64,000 nt of DNA from Rostratula benghalensis (lineage: Eukaryota; Chordata; Aves; Charadriiformes; Rostratulidae). A program made the translations under genes and the position numbers. Every line of letters starts with the position of its first letter. Within the stretch, counting starts at the first letter, position 1. Positions 63,144 to 64,000 of the stretch are shown here, piece by piece. Under the pieces are notes generated by a model. That model searched no databases. It saw only the letters and a list, made by a program, of their open reading frames with translations, and was not told where the DNA came from. The stretch spans positions 1,032,120-1,096,119 of the forward strand of contig VXAI01000115.1 in the NCBI GenBank assembly GCA_013399305.1, written 5' to 3'.

Positions 63144-64000
63144 CATTGAGTCAGAGAGTGGACTGGGTTACAAGAGAACTTCAAAGATCATCTACTCCAA
63201 CTCCTCTGCCATGTGCAGGGACATCTTTCACTAGCTCAGGTTGCTCAAAGAGCCATCCAACCTGACTTGAACACTTCCAGTGATGGGACATCCACAGCTC
63301 CTCTGGGAAACCTGTTGTGGTGTCGTCTTCTTCCCTTCATAATAAAAATTTCTTCCTTATACCTAATCTAAATCTATCCTTTTTCAGGTTAAAACCATTG
63401 ACTCTTGTCCTATCATTACAGGCCCGAGTAAAAAGTCTCTCTCTATCGTTCTTATAAGGCCACTGTAAGTACTGAAATGCTGCACCAACATCTCCCTAGA
63501 GGCTTCTCTTCTCCAGGCTAAACAACTCCCTCAGCCTTTCTCCATAGGAGAGGTCTTCCAGCTCTCTGACCATTTTTGTAACCCTCCTCTGGACCTGCTC
63601 TAACAGGTCCATGTCTTCCTTGTACTGTGGATGCCAGAGCTGGTTGCAGTGCTCCAGGTAGAGTCCCACCAGGGCAGAGTAGAGTGGCAGAATCACCTCC
63701 TTCCATCTACTGGCCACGCATCTTTTCATGCAGCTCAAGATATGATTGGCTTTCTAGGCTGCAAGTGCACATTACCAGTTCACGTCCAATATTTCTGTCA
63801 AGAAACACCTTTAAGTCCTTCTCCTCAGGTCTGCTCTCACACTCTTCATCCCCCATCATCTCTTGATACTGGGAACTGCTCCAACCCAGGTGCAGGACCT
63901 TGTGACCTTGTTGAAATTCATGAGGTTTGCATGGGCCCACTCCTCAAGCGTGTCAAGGTCCCCCCGGGTGGCATCCCTTCCTTCAGCTGTATCAACAGCA
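63144..64000 (-). mobile_element. CR1 LINE, runs off the right edge
   Basis: At least 857 bases of minus-strand CR1. The 3' end is near 63144 ('attgagtcagagagtgg', then 'aacttcaaagatcatctactcc'). ORF2 relics include [19 protein letters not shown] and [17 protein letters not shown] (minus frame 63496-63738), preceded by [21 protein letters not shown] frame further 5' (63707-63940) holds the HKVLHLGW segment and a decayed EEKDLKVFLD block. Frameshifts and stops separate the pieces, so it is inactive. It is longer but more diverged than the copy at 12674. The 5' end is outside the window. Confidence 0.9.

Overview
The window looks like nuclear DNA from a bird. The main evidence is the interspersed repeats. 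At least seven copies belong to the CR1 LINE family, most with the avian-type 3' end (a 'GGTTGGAAGGGACC'-like block and an 'ATTCTATGATT'-like terminus). No Alu, L1 or bacterial-style gene packing is seen. Base composition is A+T-rich, CpG is sparse, and long stretches carry no convincing reading frame. Two runs of N (62 and 115 bases) mark a draft assembly. The species cannot be told from what is here.

I do not see a complete gene, rRNA, tRNA, CRISPR array, operon or intact mobile element. The most likely reading is a gene desert, or one or more very long introns. Three short segments look more protein-like than their surroundings and have plausible splice sites: about 3931-4010 (+, acidic tail and stop), 40206-40417 (+, stop directly upstream of a CR1 copy) and 59238-59494 (-, membrane segment, basic tail and stop). 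A fourth, 60766-60915 (+), encodes a hydrophobic stretch ending in FIPLW next to a CAG|GTGAGG donor-like site. None could be matched to a named gene, so all are low-confidence hypotheses.

Layout: 1-264 is a CR1 3' end cut by the window edge; 2082-2192 is a CR1 fragment beside the first gap; 8898-9005 is a CR1 3' end; 11150-12030 is a much older CR1/L3-like ORF2 fossil; 12674-13340 is the best-preserved CR1 copy (minus strand); 23179-23278 is a (GGAAAA)n satellite; 24285-24406 is a CR1 fragment; 26450-26600 is another old LINE fossil; 32005-33098 holds a diverged repeated segment on both sides of the second gap; 33960-34300 may hold MIR-like SINE relics; 40471-40847 is a CR1; 58320-58412 is a CR1 end; 63144-64000 is a CR1 running off the right edge. 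The rest is unannotated single-copy-like DNA with homopolymer runs, small tandem duplications and a few motif-level regulatory candidates.

No genes can be shown to work together here, and I found no evidence for an undescribed biological system. The items most worth checking are the four exon candidates, the RFX X-box match at 28106-28119, the palindrome at 4009-4028, and the repeat pair around the assembly gap.
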